From the NCBI GenBank assembly GCA_018376135.1, contig JAHABX010000002.1, forward strand, positions 62,001 through 126,000: a DNA stretch of 64,000 bases. Direction: 5' to 3'. The DNA comes from Clostridiales bacterium (GTDB lineage Bacteria; Bacillota; Clostridia; Lachnospirales; Lachnospiraceae). Shown here piece after piece: positions 51,219-59,394 of the stretch. Below the pieces are notes generated by a model. The model did no database searches, had not been told where the DNA came from, and was given only the letters and a program-made list of their open reading frames with translations. Position numbers and translations under genes: made by a program. Position 1 is the first letter of the stretch. The number at the start of each line of letters is the position of its first letter.

Positions 51219-52916
51219 ATGATGAGAATGAAAAAAAGAATTGCAGGCTTCATGGCTGCGCTGTTTTTGGCAGTGACCATGGTAATGCCCGCAGGTGCAG
51301 CGCAGAGCAGCATGGATGGAAGCGAGGCAGTAAATAATGCAAGGAATGGTGTGCTTCAGGTCAATTTAACTTATGTTGACCGGAATTCCGAGGCACATGT
51401 CATTCAGGGCGGTACCGGTTTCCTGATCGGCGATGAGGCAGGCGCGGAATATATGATCACCAATGCGCATGTGGTAAATATGGACGATGAGGTGAAAAAT
51501 GCCGCATCAGAGCTGTTTGGCGTAGACTTCAACAATCCGAGCAGCATAAACATGCAGATTCAGGTAGTGGTAAAGCGTGACGTAGTGATCAATGCAACCA
51601 TCGTAAACCAGAGTGCGGATATGGATTTTGCGATCCTGCGTCTGGAGCAGGCGATCTATGACCGGACCCCGCTGTCGATCGATGATGATGACAACGATCT
51701 GGTGGAAACCATGGATGTCTATGCACTGGGATTCCCCACTGCGATTGAGCTGGTAGAGGATACTCCGTTTTATGTAAGCTCAGATGTTAATATCATCAAC
51801 GGAATTGTCTCTACAAAGACTTCCATCGACGGAATCAAATACATCCGACATGGAGCAACCATGACAGAGGGCAACTCCGGCGGACCGCTGGTGAACAGCA
51901 ACGGTGCAGTTGTGGGTGTTAATACACTGGGAGTGGATTCCACTTATTTCTATTCTCTGCAGATCTCCGAGGTGACTTCTGTACTGAATGCACTGGGAAT
52001 CACCTATACCTCTGCAGCAGGAAATACGGAAGCACCGGCAGAGGAGCAGCCGCAGGAGACAGAGGAGCCGGCACTTCCGGAGGAGCCGGAGGTTCCGCAG
52101 ATCGATAAGACGGCGCTTTCTGCGCTGGTGACAGAGGCAGCGGCTATGGATCTGAGCGGTTATGACGATGCGTCCGCAGAGACCTTCAGCAGCGCTCTGG
52201 CAGACGGACAGATCGCATTGAATAATGCGTCTGCAACACAGGCGGATATCGATGCGGCAGTGAGCAAGATCACGGAAGCGAAAAATAATCTGACCGAAAA
52301 GGCAGGAGTTCCGATGGGTCTGATTCTGGCAGCTGCAGCGGCAATTGTGGTTGTGATCATCCTCATTCTTGTGGTAGTGATGGGCAGGAAGCGTAAATCG
52401 GCGGCAGAGCCGGATTACAGCAGCGGACAGCAGAGCCGCACATATACGGCTGCGTCCGGCGGACAGCAGAACCGCAGCAATTCCGGTGGACAGTCCGGCT
52501 TCTCCGGCAGCGGAAGCGTGAGTTCCGGAAGCGGAGAGACCAGCATCCTTGACAGCGGAGACGGAGCAACCTCTCTTCTGGGAGCAGGAGAGACCAGCAT
52601 TCTGGGCGGCGGAGCACCTGCAGCTGCGGCAACTCTGGTAAGAACCAAAAACGGAGAGCAGATCCAGATCAGAAAACAGCTCTTCAAGATCGGTAAGGAA
52701 CGCGTAAAGGTGGATTACTGCATCACGGACAACAGCACCATCAGCAGGGTGCATGTACAGATTACCTATCGCAACAACGAATATTATATCACGGACATGA
52801 AGTCAACGAATTTTACCTATGTCAATGGCAACAAGCTTGCGGCAAATCAGGAGCTGAAACTTAGAAACGGGGACAAGATCAAGCTGTCCGATGAGGAATT
52901 TGAATTCAGATGTTAA
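51219..52916 (+). CDS. Transmembrane trypsin-like protease joined to a cytoplasmic FHA domain
   Basis: 565 residues. Signal-like hydrophobic start (residues 8-26), then an outside trypsin-like domain with the triad His in ITNAHVV, Asp in DMDFAILRL and Ser in EGNSGGPLV. A Pro/Glu linker and a FIVAR-like helical segment (ALVTEAAAMDLSGYDD) follow, then a strong membrane span (about 367-388) with RKRK on the cytoplasmic side. A Ser/Gly/Gln linker holds three TxxL motifs (GETSIL, GATSLL, GETSIL; 52533-52604), and a C-terminal FHA domain (IGKERVKVDYCI, STISRVHVQI, STNFTYVNG). The ATG at 51219 has GGGAGG six bases upstream. FHA domains bind phosphothreonine, so this protein could link kinase signalling inside to proteolysis outside. 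Confidence 0.88.
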   Translation: MMRMKKRIAGFMAALFLAVTMVMPAGAAQSSMDGSEAVNNARNGVLQVNLTYVDRNSEAHVIQGGTGFLIGDEAGAEYMITNAHVVNMDDEVKNAASELFGVDFNNPSSINMQIQVVVKRDVVINATIVNQSADMDFAILRLEQAIYDRTPLSIDDDDNDLVETMDVYALGFPTAIELVEDTPFYVSSDVNIINGIVSTKTSIDGIKYIRHGATMTEGNSGGPLVNSNGAVVGVNTLGVDSTYFYSLQISEVTSVLNALGITYTSAAGNTEAPAEEQPQETEEPALPEEPEVPQIDKTALSALVTEAAAMDLSGYDDASAETFSSALADGQIALNNASATQADIDAAVSKITEAKNNLTEKAGVPMGLILAAAAAIVVVIILILVVVMGRKRKSAAEPDYSSGQQSRTYTAASGGQQNRSNSGGQSGFSGSGSVSSGSGETSILDSGDGATSLLGAGETSILGGGAPAAAATLVRTKNGEQIQIRKQLFKIGKERVKVDYCITDNSTISRVHVQITYRNNEYYITDMKSTNFTYVNGNKLAANQELKLRNGDKIKLSDEEFEFRC

Positions 52917-53001
52917 TTGAATGAGTGGATTTCTGGGAAAGCGGCATGAAAATGCCGCTTCCTTGGAATCAACCGTCCGGAATGGGAGAGGAAAGTGTCA
53001 G

Positions 53002-53769
53002 ATGAAATTTTTGACAGCGGCATATAGCGATGTGGGAATCAGGAAAAAGACCAATCAGGACGCCCTGATGGTGAAAATTGCGGATACAGATTATGGAGAA
53101 GTATGCTTTGCAGTGGTATGTGACGGCATGGGCGGGCTTTCCAGAGGAGAGCTGGCAAGCGCCACACTGATACGACTGCTTTCAAAATGGTTTGAGCAGG
53201 AATTTCCGGAGCTTTTGTATGGAGGAATTTCGCCGGAGTATCTCCGGAGGAACTGGGAGCAGCTGATCTATGAGACGAATTACCGGATCGGCTCTTACAG
53301 CAGCCAGAATCAGGTGAGGCTGGGAACAACAGTGGCAGCGCTTCTGCTTACCGGAAATATGTATTATATCATCAATGTGGGAGATTCGCGGGTATATGGT
53401 CTTTCGGACAGGGTGTATCAGCTGACAAAGGATCAGACGGTAGTGCAAAGAGAGATCGATCTTGGAAATCTGAGACCGGAGGACGCGGAACGGGATCCCA
53501 GAAGAAATGTACTGCTGCAGTGCGTGGGCGCTTCCAGTGTGATCGATCCGGAATTTGTATTTGGGGAAGTGGGAAGCGGAAGTAACTTCCTGCTTTGCAG
53601 CGATGGGTTCCGCCATGTTGTCAGCAATGAGGAGATCTATGCGAAGCTGGGTCCTGCAGCAGCGGGCTCAGAGCAGGAAATGGAAGAAAATTTAAGATAT
53701 ATCGTAGAGCTGGATAAGCATCGCCGGGAAGAGGACAATATCTCAGGTGTGCTGATTCATGTGATGTAG
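53002..53769 (+). CDS. PP2C-family Ser/Thr phosphatase
   Basis: Metal-dependent phosphatase of the PrpC/Stp type. Motifs: SDVGIRKKTNQDA, VVCDGMGGLSRGELAS, GTTVAALLL, INVGDSRVYG, DQTVVQ, LLCSDGFRHVV and EEDNISGVLI. The ATG at 53002 gives 255 residues, the usual length; an in-frame ATG at 52921 directly follows the previous stop and lacks a ribosome site. It presumably reverses the work of the kinases around it. It ends ten bases before the next kinase gene. Confidence 0.94.
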   Translation: MKFLTAAYSDVGIRKKTNQDALMVKIADTDYGEVCFAVVCDGMGGLSRGELASATLIRLLSKWFEQEFPELLYGGISPEYLRRNWEQLIYETNYRIGSYSSQNQVRLGTTVAALLLTGNMYYIINVGDSRVYGLSDRVYQLTKDQTVVQREIDLGNLRPEDAERDPRRNVLLQCVGASSVIDPEFVFGEVGSGSNFLLCSDGFRHVVSNEEIYAKLGPAAAGSEQEMEENLRYIVELDKHRREEDNISGVLIHVM

Positions 53770-53779
53770 GAGGAGCTGT

Positions 53780-54838
53780 ATGCTGGAAACAGGTGAATTG
53801 GTAAATGGACGGTACCGGATCCTCCATAAGATCGGTCAGGGCGGCATGAGCGTGGTCTATCTGGCCAAGGATGAATTGGAAAACAGACAATGGGCGGTGA
53901 AAGAGGTACGGAGGGAAGGCGTGCAGGATTTCCGTGTGGTCGAGCAGGGGCTGATCACGGAGACGAATATGCTTAAAAGGCTGCACCATCCGAATCTGCC
54001 GCATATTGTTGACGTTATAGAAAATGAGGACAGATTTCTCATCGTTATGGAATATATCGAGGGAATATCTCTGAAGGATAAGCTGGCAGGGGCGGGGGCA
54101 CTTCTGCAGACGGATGTGATCCGCTGGGGTGTGCAGCTGTGTGATGTGCTGGATTACCTTCACGGACAGAGACCGCCGATCATATATCGGGACCTGAAGC
54201 CGGCCAATATTATGCTGAAGCCCGGCGGTGATGTCAAGCTGATCGATTTCGGAACGGCAAGGGAATATAAGACCGGGAATCAGGAGGATACCATCAATAT
54301 CGGGACGGTAGGCTATGCGGCTCCGGAGCAGTACGGCGGCATGGGACAGTCGGATGCGAGGACGGATATCTACTGTCTGGGCGTGACCCTGTACCAGCTG
54401 GTAACGGGAAAGAATCCCTGCGAGCCTCCGTATCTGGTACTGCCGATCCGGCACTGGAATCCGGCTCTTTCGCCGGAACTGGAACAGATCATTTTGAAAT
54501 GTACAGAGATCGACCCTGCGGACCGCTATCAGAGCGCGGCGGAGGTCAGTGCGGCGCTTGGCTCCATCGGCGGTGCAGGAGACAGGGAGACAGTGAAAAA
54601 GCCGGGATTTCTGGAAAAGCTGCTTTCCGGAGGCAGGGGAAAGAGGCAGAAGCCGCAGCCGCAGCCCGTGCTCCAGCCGGAACCGCCGGTGCGTCAGGAG
54701 CAGGTCATGCCAATGCAGGCAGAGGATCATTTCGGCGATGATGAGACGGCGCTGCTCCTTCCGAAGGAGCATGTGGGAATCGGGAGATTTATCATCGTCA
54801 GGGATATTATGGAGATTCATACCGATGAAGTAATATAG
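53780..54838 (+). CDS. Soluble Ser/Thr protein kinase
   Basis: 352 residues. Kinase domain 1-275: glycine loop IGQGGMSVVYLA, Lys41 in WAVKEVR, catalytic loop YRDLKPANIM (His of HRD changed to Tyr), intact DFG at 156-158, and GTVGYAAPEQYG activation segment. There is no membrane span. The tail is Pro/Gln/Lys-rich and carries DDETALLLP, with Thr323 in a TxxL setting like those in the protease-FHA protein, a likely autophosphorylation and FHA docking site. It has the most orthodox active site of the three kinases and is the best candidate for the main active kinase. Confidence 0.93.
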   Translation: MLETGELVNGRYRILHKIGQGGMSVVYLAKDELENRQWAVKEVRREGVQDFRVVEQGLITETNMLKRLHHPNLPHIVDVIENEDRFLIVMEYIEGISLKDKLAGAGALLQTDVIRWGVQLCDVLDYLHGQRPPIIYRDLKPANIMLKPGGDVKLIDFGTAREYKTGNQEDTINIGTVGYAAPEQYGGMGQSDARTDIYCLGVTLYQLVTGKNPCEPPYLVLPIRHWNPALSPELEQIILKCTEIDPADRYQSAAEVSAALGSIGGAGDRETVKKPGFLEKLLSGGRGKRQKPQPQPVLQPEPPVRQEQVMPMQAEDHFGDDETALLLPKEHVGIGRFIIVRDIMEIHTDEVI

Positions 54839-54857
54839 GATTACCGGGGAGGACAGG

Positions 54858-56753
54858 ATGCCGAAAATTGACGAAGTGCTGGGTGGAAAATATCAGATCA
54901 TCAGTGAGATCGGGGCCGGAGGGGCAGGCGTCGTCTTTTTGGCGTATCACCTGAGTTTGTGTAAGTATGTAGTTGTGAAAAAACTCAAGGAGCAGGCTGC
55001 AGATCATATGAATATCCGCGGAGAGGCAGATATTCTGAAGGAACTTCATCATCAGTATCTTCCGCAGGTCTACGATTTTCTGGTGATCGGCAGGGATATC
55101 TATACGGTGATGGATTATGTGGACGGGCATGACCTGTACTGGTATACGGATCAGGGGATTTTGTTCTCGGAAAAGGAGCTGGTGCGTATGCTGCGGCAGC
55201 TGTGCGAGGTGCTGGAGTATCTGCATACCAGAAAGCCGCCGATCATCCACCGGGATATCAAACCGGGCAACATCATGATACGTGATAATGGGGACGTCTG
55301 CCTGATCGATTTTAACATTTCATTTTCGGCGGGCAGCAGGGCATTTTCCGGCTACAGTTATCATTATGCGTCCCCTGAGCAGATCGAGTCTGCAAGACTC
55401 GCTTCTTTTGGCGGACAGGATATACGCACCCCGGATGCAAGGGAAGATATTTACAGTCTCGGAGCGACATTTTTCTATCTGATGACCGGTATAAGACCGA
55501 GAGACGCCATGGCGCAGGAACTGAAGAAAAGAGGCGCGGTTACGGCATATTCGGCGGATCTGTTCCGGATCATACAGAAGGCTATGGCGCAGGATCCCGG
55601 GAAGAGGTATCAAAGCGCGGCGCAGATGAGGAAGGCGGTCATCCGTCGGACGGGACGGACGGAAAGGATTCTGCTGTCTGCGGCAGCGGCGGGAACGATT
55701 CTGGTTCTGATCCTTGGAATCATGGCAGGAGTGATCCATGATCGGGAAAAGAAGGAAGCAGCCTTTGCCGCCGCTTATTCGGAATACATTCTGGAGCTGT
55801 CATCGGCAGACAGCACAGAGTGGATACAGGGTGGACTCTCTTTGCTGAACCAGAAGCAGTTTGCGGATATTCTCGAGAAAAAGCCGAATCAGAGGGCGGT
55901 GCTTTTCAGAAGTATTGCGGATGGATATTTCGAAGAGGAGAATTATCCGGCCGCAGCGGATTATTACCGGGATGCGCTGGAGCTTTCGGAAAATGCGGCG
56001 GATAAGGCGGAGGATACAAAAAACAGGATCCTTTCACTGATACGCGGCGGAGCAGCCGCGCAGGCCGGACAGGAGCTTATACTTCGAAAAGACGTCCTGT
56101 CTCCGGCTGCATATTCTTATCTGGAGGCAGAGCTTTTATTGGAAGCGGGACGGACGGAAGACGCGCTGGAGCAGATGGACCGTATCATGGCTGCGGAAAA
56201 TGAGAGCGGGATCCTGCTGAGCTGCTGCCTGCAGGCGGCAGAGTGTCTTCGCGGCACAACCGATTATGAACGCCGCATGGATTATCTGAACAGGGCAGAG
56301 CAGTATGTGGACAGGAAGCTTCTGTATCGGAAGATTGGTGATGAATATATTGCCGTCGCACAGGAGGCCTCTGCGGCGTCTGTAAAGCAGGAGGCGGTCC
56401 GAAGGGCAGAAAGCTGTTACGAAAAGCTTTGTGCAGAGATGCAGGCAGGTTATGTGGATCGTCTGAATCTGGCAGTGATCCGGCAGATGGCAGGAGAATA
56501 TGACAGCGCAATGGAGCTGCTGAAAACTTTGATAGAGGAGAATCCGGAGGATTACCGGGCATATCGGGAAGCCGCGTTTACCAGGTACCGGATGGAGCAG
56601 GAGAAAGCGACACAGAACAGAAGCAGTCTTCCGGTGCTGTACTACGGAAAACTTGCGCTGGAACATTATAAAGAAGGAAACAGCGATGAACAGATGATAC
56701 AACTCAGAGAGCTTTTGGATCGTCTGGAGACAGAGCAGGAGGGAGTACGATGA
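54858..56753 (+). CDS. Membrane Ser/Thr kinase-like protein with TPR-like outside repeats
   Basis: 631 residues. Kinase domain 1-270: IGAGGAGVVFLAY, Lys41 in VVVKKLK, Glu56, HRDIKPGNIM, then DFN (151-153) in place of DFG, and YHYASPEQIES. One membrane span at about 276-296. The remaining ~330 residues are helical with TPR-like repeats (LFRSIADGYFEEENYPAAADYYRDALEL). Same DFN change and same kinase-span-ectodomain layout as the protein at 44207. It overlaps the next gene by four bases (ATGA). Confidence 0.9.
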   Translation: MPKIDEVLGGKYQIISEIGAGGAGVVFLAYHLSLCKYVVVKKLKEQAADHMNIRGEADILKELHHQYLPQVYDFLVIGRDIYTVMDYVDGHDLYWYTDQGILFSEKELVRMLRQLCEVLEYLHTRKPPIIHRDIKPGNIMIRDNGDVCLIDFNISFSAGSRAFSGYSYHYASPEQIESARLASFGGQDIRTPDAREDIYSLGATFFYLMTGIRPRDAMAQELKKRGAVTAYSADLFRIIQKAMAQDPGKRYQSAAQMRKAVIRRTGRTERILLSAAAAGTILVLILGIMAGVIHDREKKEAAFAAAYSEYILELSSADSTEWIQGGLSLLNQKQFADILEKKPNQRAVLFRSIADGYFEEENYPAAADYYRDALELSENAADKAEDTKNRILSLIRGGAAAQAGQELILRKDVLSPAAYSYLEAELLLEAGRTEDALEQMDRIMAAENESGILLSCCLQAAECLRGTTDYERRMDYLNRAEQYVDRKLLYRKIGDEYIAVAQEASAASVKQEAVRRAESCYEKLCAEMQAGYVDRLNLAVIRQMAGEYDSAMELLKTLIEENPEDYRAYREAAFTRYRMEQEKATQNRSSLPVLYYGKLALEHYKEGNSDEQMIQLRELLDRLETEQEGVR

Positions 56754-58330
56754 AGGAATCAAGGCAAAAGGATTATCAGAAGAGGCTTAAGGAGCAAAAA
56801 GGCAGTAAGAGAGGGCGGCAGATACTGACAGCGCTTCTGCTGGTGCTTGTACTGGCGATTGCTGCCTCCTTTGGATGGTATATGCTTTCAGGGCAGGGTG
56901 CAAAAATGCGCTATGCGGAGCGGATGCAGGAAGGAAACCGGTATCTGATCCAACTGGACTATCCGGCAGCGGAGATTGCGTACAGAAAGGCAATCGAGGA
57001 AGCACCGGAGGAGCCGGAGGCTTATGAGAAGCTGGCAAACGTTTACATAGCGCAGAACAGGTACGCGGAGGCCGGAGAGCTGCTGGTACATGGAATCCGC
57101 AGAACCAATGCAGAGGTACTGGTAAAAACTTATCAGAGGGTTTCTTCAATCCTGCTGAACCTGCAGAACGGGCTTGATGCAGACGGCATGACATCGGATC
57201 AGATACTCCGGGTATCGGACGGGCTGACACTGGACGCGACGATTTATGACATGATCGCCTCCTATACATACAGGGATTACGTAAGGGTATACGGAGAGCC
57301 GGTATCGGCGGTCAGCAATTCCTACGGAGGAAAAGACATAAGGTTTGACGGTTTTTCCGGAAATGTATCCTTCCGCAGGGCGTCCTATGCGGAAAGCAGG
57401 GCGGACGTGGTCAGCTTTGACGATCTGTCCGAGCTGTTGGGCAATTACGGCGGAGCTGCCAGCGCAGACAAGCTTCAGGAGCTTTTTGGAAGTGAAATGG
57501 AGCTGACTGCCACAGAATCTGACTCTGCTTCCGGAATCGGATATGATGCGGTATATCGGTATCATGGTTGTCTGGTCACGCTTGCATGCGACGAGAACGG
57601 GAACGTGTACGGAAATGCTGCCAATACAGTAGCTCCGGATACGGAAGCGGAGAAGGAGGAAGACGGGCAGAAGAATACCTTCGGTTATGTGATCAATGCA
57701 GTAAACGGCGGCGGTGTCAGTGCGTCTATACGCTTCCTGAAAGGAGGGCGCTACGGCACTGTGGAGCGCGAGACTGCCGCGCAGAGCGACGGAAGCTTTG
57801 CGGCAAGCCTTCCTCCGGGAGAGTATACGGCGGAGATCCGCGCCACAGGGTTCATTACCTCTTATGAGGAGCTTATCGTAAATGAAGGGACGGAACTGAG
57901 AGGCCTCAGTTTTGCGGTTTCGCCGGAGCTGGAATCCGGTGAGATAAGGATCGTGCTGACATGGGGAGCCAATCCGAGGGATTTGGATTCTCATCTGGAG
58001 GGAACAGGATCCGGCGGAGAGAATGTAAACATCAGCTTCCAGAATATGACAGTGGAGCATACAGCAAACCTTGATATAGACGATACTTCCGGCTATGGTC
58101 CGGAGACAACGACCATTTATGACGCAGACGGAAGCTATACCTTTAAGATTCATAACTATTCGGCAGGATATGATTCTGCCCGGCTGGATCAGTCCGGAGC
58201 GGTCGTGAAGGTCTATCTGTCCGGCCAGTCGGATCCGATGGTTTTTCAGGTGCCGTCCGGAGACGGAATCTGGTGGGATGTGTGCCGTATTGAGAATGGG
58301 CAGGTGACATCCATAAATACGATTTACTGA
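56750..58330 (+). CDS. Membrane protein with TPR, carboxypeptidase-like and YfaP-like domains
   Basis: 526 residues. A basic N-terminus, one membrane span (about 24-43), then outside: TPR-like helices (YLIQLDYPAAEIAYRKAIEE, residues 60-125), an unassigned mixed region (160-290), a carboxypeptidase-regulatory-like beta fold (SLPPGEYTAEIRATGFI) and a terminal domain with LTWGANPRDLDSHLEG. The DLDSHL motif is typical of YfaP/DUF2135-like domains. No enzyme site is seen. Translational coupling with the membrane kinase before it suggests they work as partners. Confidence 0.78.
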   Translation: MKESRQKDYQKRLKEQKGSKRGRQILTALLLVLVLAIAASFGWYMLSGQGAKMRYAERMQEGNRYLIQLDYPAAEIAYRKAIEEAPEEPEAYEKLANVYIAQNRYAEAGELLVHGIRRTNAEVLVKTYQRVSSILLNLQNGLDADGMTSDQILRVSDGLTLDATIYDMIASYTYRDYVRVYGEPVSAVSNSYGGKDIRFDGFSGNVSFRRASYAESRADVVSFDDLSELLGNYGGAASADKLQELFGSEMELTATESDSASGIGYDAVYRYHGCLVTLACDENGNVYGNAANTVAPDTEAEKEEDGQKNTFGYVINAVNGGGVSASIRFLKGGRYGTVERETAAQSDGSFAASLPPGEYTAEIRATGFITSYEELIVNEGTELRGLSFAVSPELESGEIRIVLTWGANPRDLDSHLEGTGSGGENVNISFQNMTVEHTANLDIDDTSGYGPETTTIYDADGSYTFKIHNYSAGYDSARLDQSGAVVKVYLSGQSDPMVFQVPSGDGIWWDVCRIENGQVTSINTIY

Positions 58331-58353
58331 ATACAGGATGTGTGATATTGAAT

Positions 58354-58920
58354 ATGGGCAATATGTTAGGACTGATCATGGCAGCCTTGCTGCTGGTGAT
58401 TCTGACGGGGATACTGATCTCGCTTCTGCTGACGGATCGTCGGGAGCGGATCGATGACACAAACAGAAAGATCATACTCCGCGGCGGGAAAAATATGGAT
58501 CCGTATGCAGCGGCTGACGGAGACGGGATCATCGGGGAAGACATGAGCCGGGATCCGACGATCGTGCAGACGGTTCAGCAGAAACAGAGTGTACAGATGC
58601 TTTGTCTGACCGAATTAAAAAGCCGGTGTATGTACCGAGGGCAGTTTCATAACCGTCAGCTTTTCATAGGCCGCAGACCGCAGCTGACCGGACCGGAACA
58701 GGCAGGGCAGCTGTGCGTGGAGGCTCCAGGAGTCTCTCAGGTGCACTGCCGGATCTATGAGACCAGGGACGGTTACGCAGTGGAGGACTGCCGTTCCACC
58801 AATCATACGTGGGTGAATGGAAAAAAAGTTGCGGGATCGGTCAGGCTCAAAAGCGGGGATCTGCTGCGTATAGCGGACAGGGTCTACCAGGTACAGTTTA
58901 CACTGGAGCATACAACGTGA
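58354..58920 (+). CDS. Membrane-anchored FHA protein
   Basis: About 188 residues: an N-terminal span (MLGLIMAALLLVILTGIL), a cytoplasmic linker with RDPTIVQTV, then an FHA domain with IGRRPQL, SQVHCRIYE and STNHTWVNGKKV, which contains the conserved Arg, Ser-x-x-His and Asn-Gly positions. The start is uncertain: in-frame GTG at 58342, TTG at 58348 and ATG at 58354 all precede the span; ATG was taken. The protein probably binds phosphorylated kinases or partners at the membrane. Confidence 0.85.
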   Translation: MGNMLGLIMAALLLVILTGILISLLLTDRRERIDDTNRKIILRGGKNMDPYAAADGDGIIGEDMSRDPTIVQTVQQKQSVQMLCLTELKSRCMYRGQFHNRQLFIGRRPQLTGPEQAGQLCVEAPGVSQVHCRIYETRDGYAVEDCRSTNHTWVNGKKVAGSVRLKSGDLLRIADRVYQVQFTLEHTT

Positions 58921-58921
58921 T

Positions 58922-59386
58922 ATGAGTAAACGAAAAGAGAAAGAAATCAAATCGGCAATCAGGGAAATCATGAAGGATAACGTAATCCGTCTGGTGATCG
59001 GCGGGCAGGGAGAGAGCAGGGAGCGGTATCGGCAGAACCGGAAGTTATTCCTTTATCTGGAAGTTAAGGATACAAAGCCGAAGATCCGGTATCTTTATGA
59101 TCTGTCCGAACCGGTGTTTATGGGACGTTCGGAAGAGGAAAACCATATCTGTATCAGAGACAGGACGGTATCCAAATATCAGGGGCGGATATGGACGGAG
59201 AACGGCAGGGTGTATTATGCGGATGAACCGGATGCTGCCAGTCAGATTCGGATTCGCCGGTACATCTGGTCCGTGAAACGAAAGCGCGGTGAGCGGGTCC
59301 GTCTCAGGACGAAAGACTGTCTTATGGTGGGGACAGTGACAATAAAGATCAGACTTTTTATGGGCGAACAGGAGATGTTCGGATAG
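58922..59386 (+). CDS. Cytoplasmic FHA-like protein
   Basis: 154 residues, no signal or span. A basic N-terminal helix (SKRKEKEIKSAIREIMKDN) precedes an FHA-like domain with VFMGRSEEENHICIRDRTVSKYQGRIW. The usual second His of SxxH is Gln (SKYQ), so phosphothreonine binding may be weak or altered. It starts one base after the previous stop and ends eight bases before the EssC-like gene. Confidence 0.78.
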   Translation: MSKRKEKEIKSAIREIMKDNVIRLVIGGQGESRERYRQNRKLFLYLEVKDTKPKIRYLYDLSEPVFMGRSEEENHICIRDRTVSKYQGRIWTENGRVYYADEPDAASQIRIRRYIWSVKRKRGERVRLRTKDCLMVGTVTIKIRLFMGEQEMFG

Positions 59387-59394
59387 GAGAAAAC

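Noticed and set aside
44207..56753. Calling the DFN kinases dead pseudokinases
   Set aside because: Lys, catalytic Asp, Asn and the metal-binding Asp are all kept; DFN alone does not prove loss of activity.
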